Below, piece after piece: positions 35,804-38,673 of a DNA stretch of 38,673 nt (position 1 is the first letter of the stretch; every line of letters begins with the position of its first letter). The notes under the pieces were generated by a model. It saw only the letters and a list, made by a program, of their open reading frames with translations, ran no database searches and was not told where the DNA came from. Position numbers and translations under genes: made by a program. Source of the DNA: a virus. Location: IMG/VR virus record IMGVR_UViG_3300045912_000943, positions 1-38,673 of that record; one strand, written 5' to 3'.

Positions 35804-38673
35804 TGGCGCGTCTTGTCCAGACCTACGGGACGCGGCTGCGCGCTCACGGTAATCGGCTGCGGGACGCGCAGGCGCCGTTCGAGCCTTCTGAGCCGCCGCC
35901 AGACCCCGGCGATGACCAGGCGTTGATGGTCCTGACCGTTACCGCCAACAGCGCGGGCGGTGCCAAGACGCACGAGCCCTTCACGATCATGGTCCCGCTC
36001 GCGCCCGGAGACCTCCCCGCCGGACGCTCGATCCGCGTCTATGATGACGACGGGAGCGGCAGCAAGGGCGCCGAATTGGCCAACTACCAGACCACGCTGT
36101 CCAGCACGGACTTCGACGGACAGGTTCGGCTGGTTTCGCTGGCCGGCATCGTGCCGTCGATCGGTGCGGCGGCGACGCGCAAACTGCACCTTGAGAGCTC
36201 TACGACGGCCGGTCCGACCGGCACGGCCATCACCGCGAGCGATGTGCTGTCCACGGCTGCGCAGTGCTTGGTCGAGTTCGACATCGGCGGCACCGTCTGG
36301 ACGTTCAATGCCCGCGATGCGCTGGGGGCCGAGAGCTCCTTCGCCAAGGTCGGATATCAGCTTGTCCTGATCGACAGCGGGCCGACACGCACGCGCTGGC
36401 TGGCGAGCGGGCCGCCGCGGAACGGGGGCAACGCGCATGCGTCGGGCGACGGGCTCCGCGTCTCCATGGAGATCACCGCATGGAAGGCCGCGCCTGGGGC
36501 CGTCACTGGCGGCAACCCGATCACGCTGGTCGAGTTCGATGCGGAGGTCATGAATGAGGACCTCGTGCGCAGCAGCGCCAACTGCGCGCACCACCTCTAC
36601 GGCCTGGCAATTCATCGGGCGACCTCCCTGAGCGACGGCACGCTGATCACCACGGACGACACGGACGCGGACGGCAATGTCATCCGCTACTCCTACCCGC
36701 GCAGCGCGCCGAGCGCCGGGATCACGCTGTCGGCTGCCACCACCGGCACGGGCCGGACATGCACGCGCGACGCAGGGACGTGGCCTGACGACATCCTCGG
36801 CGCCTACATCGTGGCCGGAAGCGGCAAAGGCGTCGTCACTGCGCGGGCGAGCGCAACCCAGGTGACGCTCTGGATCGTGGAGGCGTTCTCCGGGACGACC
36901 TTCTCAAGCGGTCAGTGGACCGTCGAAGGGGTCGGCCACCACCACGCCACTCGGTATGCCCGCATCGCGGCGGTCGGGCAGAAGCGGACTTCCGTTGTCC
37001 TGTGGGGCGACAACACGAGCGCGCTGGCTCCGACGACGCGCGCGGCGATGGACGTCTTGGCCGCGAAGCGGCTCGCGCTCAACTGGTCCGCCACCTATGC
37101 CAGCGTGTCCCACTCCATGACCGCGCTCAACAACATGCGGGCGAGCGACGGATCGCGGCGACCGCTGACGGTGCGGGGTCCGGGTGGCACCGCGATGGGC
37201 GACATCGAGACCAACATCGGCAACACGGGGATGCGGCCGGATATCGGTCCGGTGCCTGGATGGTGCGTGGCCGGATTGATCCGCTGCGATGCGGACGGAC
37301 GGCGAAAGATCTTCGAGAACGCCGAGTACTTCGCGACCTGGCAGCGTCTTGCGCCCATCCGCCTGTCGGGCTCGCCGGCAGCCGGCGAGCTCGGTGTCTG
37401 GCCGCGCGCCGACAACGGCACAACCTACAAATATAACCCAGCACAAACCGGCACGCTCATCGAGGTGCCGAGCGTGACGTGGTGGCCCTACAGCGGCGAC
37501 ACCGCGCACCATCCTCGACCGTTCTATTTCGCATACCTGCTGACCGGCAGAATCTGCTGGTTGCGGTGCATGGGTCGTCAGGCCGACTACAGCGTCAATC
37601 TCGCGCTCAACTCCGTGTTCAACGGCGCTGGACTCAACGGCACGCCCTACGGCGACCCGACCGGGACAGCCGATAGCGTCCACGGCGAGCATCAGGTCCG
37701 CGCGAAGGCTTGGACGCTTCTCGATCATGTCATGGCGTTCGTTTCCACGCCTGACGACCTCAGCCCGAAGGTTGCCAATCCACACTCCTACTGGACCACG
37801 CGGCTCGCGAAGGCATGGGATGCGCTGAAGTATTGGGGACCCGACGACGCCGGCGGTGTGCGGTTCGGGAGCACCAGGAGCCCGCAGTGGCTCAAGGAGG
37901 CGAATGTCGGAGACACGCCGATCGCTCCGTTCCAGAACCCTCGCTACGATGGGCCGTGGCAAATCTGGATGAACCTAATCGCACTCGGTTGGGCCAAGGA
38001 ACTCGGCTGCTTCGATGCCGACGCGCAGGCCGGCTACGAGTGGCTGTTGGAGTTCCCGAAGGAGGTCTGGAACTCGCCGACGACGCTCAACCGGCGCGGC
38101 GTGTTGCTGGCCTACTACCTGTTGATTCGCTGCACATCCGGCCCGTTCGCGACGTCGCAGCCGCAGGACTGGTCGGATGTATACCGCCGGACCTGCCTCT
38201 ACACCACGCTGAGTACCAACTCGAACCAGCAGGCGCGGACGCCGACCGGCAGCGTGACACTCTCGAACGCGGCCGTCGGCACCGGGCGGACTATGACCTT
38301 CGCGAATGGGTATTTCGGCGGCGGCTCGTGGTACGTGGGTGGTGTAGTCCGCGAGACCGGGACGAACGGCGTGTTCCAGATCACTGCGGTCAACTCCGCC
38401 ACTGAACTGGTCGGCGATGTCACCACGGCATTCTCAGGCACATCTCTGACGGCGGCCAATCTGCGCATTCCAGGACCGCATCCGTCCGATGTCGTGTCGG
38501 AGTATCAGACCATCAGCAACCCCAACTACGCGCAGATGTGCGTGGCCGCGATGCGGCTGTCTAAGAGTTTCGGCATCTCGGTTGACACCATGGCTGCGAT
38601 CATCTCCGACATTACCAGCCTGTCGGGATGGACGGAGGACACTATCCAGTTCCAGATCGCGGAGAGGACCTGA
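35803..38673 (+). CDS. Large tail-associated protein, putative polysaccharide depolymerase
   Basis: The 956-residue product ends exactly at the window edge. Residues ~40-270 form a beta region (FTIMVPLAPGDLPAGRSIRV, GPTRTRWLASGPPRN) reminiscent of the N-terminal domains of rhamnogalacturonan-lyase-like (PcRGLX/YetA-type) proteins. Residues ~440-800 are rich in W/Y/H and helical (HGEHQVRAKAWTLLDHVMAF, YWTTRLAKAWDALKYWGPDD, YDGPWQIWMNLIALGWAKEL), like an alpha/alpha-toroid lyase or glycosidase. Two related beta modules (GTGRT... at ~305-378 and ~816-892) flank the helical part. Base composition is clearly less GC-rich than the phage core. Depolymerase function is inference; a structural fibre is the alternative. 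Confidence 0.7.
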   Translation: MARLVQTYGTRLRAHGNRLRDAQAPFEPSEPPPDPGDDQALMVLTVTANSAGGAKTHEPFTIMVPLAPGDLPAGRSIRVYDDDGSGSKGAELANYQTTLSSTDFDGQVRLVSLAGIVPSIGAAATRKLHLESSTTAGPTGTAITASDVLSTAAQCLVEFDIGGTVWTFNARDALGAESSFAKVGYQLVLIDSGPTRTRWLASGPPRNGGNAHASGDGLRVSMEITAWKAAPGAVTGGNPITLVEFDAEVMNEDLVRSSANCAHHLYGLAIHRATSLSDGTLITTDDTDADGNVIRYSYPRSAPSAGITLSAATTGTGRTCTRDAGTWPDDILGAYIVAGSGKGVVTARASATQVTLWIVEAFSGTTFSSGQWTVEGVGHHHATRYARIAAVGQKRTSVVLWGDNTSALAPTTRAAMDVLAAKRLALNWSATYASVSHSMTALNNMRASDGSRRPLTVRGPGGTAMGDIETNIGNTGMRPDIGPVPGWCVAGLIRCDADGRRKIFENAEYFATWQRLAPIRLSGSPAAGELGVWPRADNGTTYKYNPAQTGTLIEVPSVTWWPYSGDTAHHPRPFYFAYLLTGRICWLRCMGRQADYSVNLALNSVFNGAGLNGTPYGDPTGTADSVHGEHQVRAKAWTLLDHVMAFVSTPDDLSPKVANPHSYWTTRLAKAWDALKYWGPDDAGGVRFGSTRSPQWLKEANVGDTPIAPFQNPRYDGPWQIWMNLIALGWAKELGCFDADAQAGYEWLLEFPKEVWNSPTTLNRRGVLLAYYLLIRCTSGPFATSQPQDWSDVYRRTCLYTTLSTNSNQQARTPTGSVTLSNAAVGTGRTMTFANGYFGGGSWYVGGVVRETGTNGVFQITAVNSATELVGDVTTAFSGTSLTAANLRIPGPHPSDVVSEYQTISNPNYAQMCVAAMRLSKSFGISVDTMAAIISDITSLSGWTEDTIQFQIAERT

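Larger units (their letters stand above)
2452..38673 (+). mobile_element. Mu-like transposable prophage (left end to beyond the window)
   Basis: The element starts at about 2452 (first bases TGAGGGGAGACA, a TG terminus as expected for Mu-type ends) and runs off the window. Its gene order is that of Mu: leftward repressor, ner, transposase A, ATPase B, gam, gemA, mor, lysis, DUF2730/gp26/DUF3486/gp28/DUF935/F, G, I/Z, capsid, sheath, tube, tape measure, N, P, 45-48 and fibres. At least 36.2 kb is present, near the usual 36-40 kb. All late genes look intact, so the prophage may be functional. The exact first base is inferred from the permease break and the repeat spacing. Confidence 0.93.

Overview
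The window is very GC-rich with strong G/C third-position bias. It carries gcrA and CcrM-type GAnTC sites, so it suggests an alphaproteobacterium, possibly of the Acetobacteraceae/Rhodospirillales type (inference from gene content and composition only). The first 2.45 kb is host chromosome: an unrecognised protein, an acetamidase/formamidase, the cell-cycle regulator gcrA, and the first ~84 codons of a DMT/EamA-type permease. That permease is cut by the left end of a Mu-like transposable prophage, which fills the rest of the window (about 2452 to beyond 38673). The right end is not in the window.

Left end and early region (2452-12930): three MuA-binding-like repeats with Mu attL-like spacing and a cluster of CTCTAG half-sites come first. 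Then come a leftward repressor with a small co-transcribed gene, a divergent control region, ner, and a tightly overlapping rightward operon. That operon has a ParB-like protein, small membrane and winged-helix proteins, transposase A, ATPase B, a GcrA-like protein, a protein resembling DnaA domain IV, Gam, an exported SNase-like nuclease, GemA and an HNH protein. A leftward secreted 'moron' gene closes the region.

Middle and late region (12999-38673): a Mor-type activator is followed by a lysis segment (holin, no recognisable endolysin), the DUF2730/gp26/DUF3486/terminase/portal/F-like genes, virion morphogenesis protein G, protease I with an internal scaffold start, decoration and major capsid proteins, and a contractile-tail module. 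The tail module runs from sheath and tube through a frameshifted chaperone, tape measure, gpN, gpP and gp45-48 to a glycine-rich fibre, a collagen-like fibre and a 956-residue putative depolymerase of lower GC. The virion should therefore be a myovirus with Mu-type tail genes. A shared motif, GGGCATGAACAGCG-N13-GCGAC, stands before the lysis genes and before protease I, where Mu has late promoters.

Most unusual points: the phage carries adjacent homologues of two alphaproteobacterial cell-cycle regulators (GcrA and the DnaA DNA-binding domain) inside its replication operon. The ParB-like gene contains a 26-bp near-perfect palindrome. The F-like head protein ends in a putative PBECR-type nuclease domain. 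The moron has a duplicated Cys-Cys repeat, and gp48 has an aromatic Trp-Phe-Asp-Pro repeat insertion.
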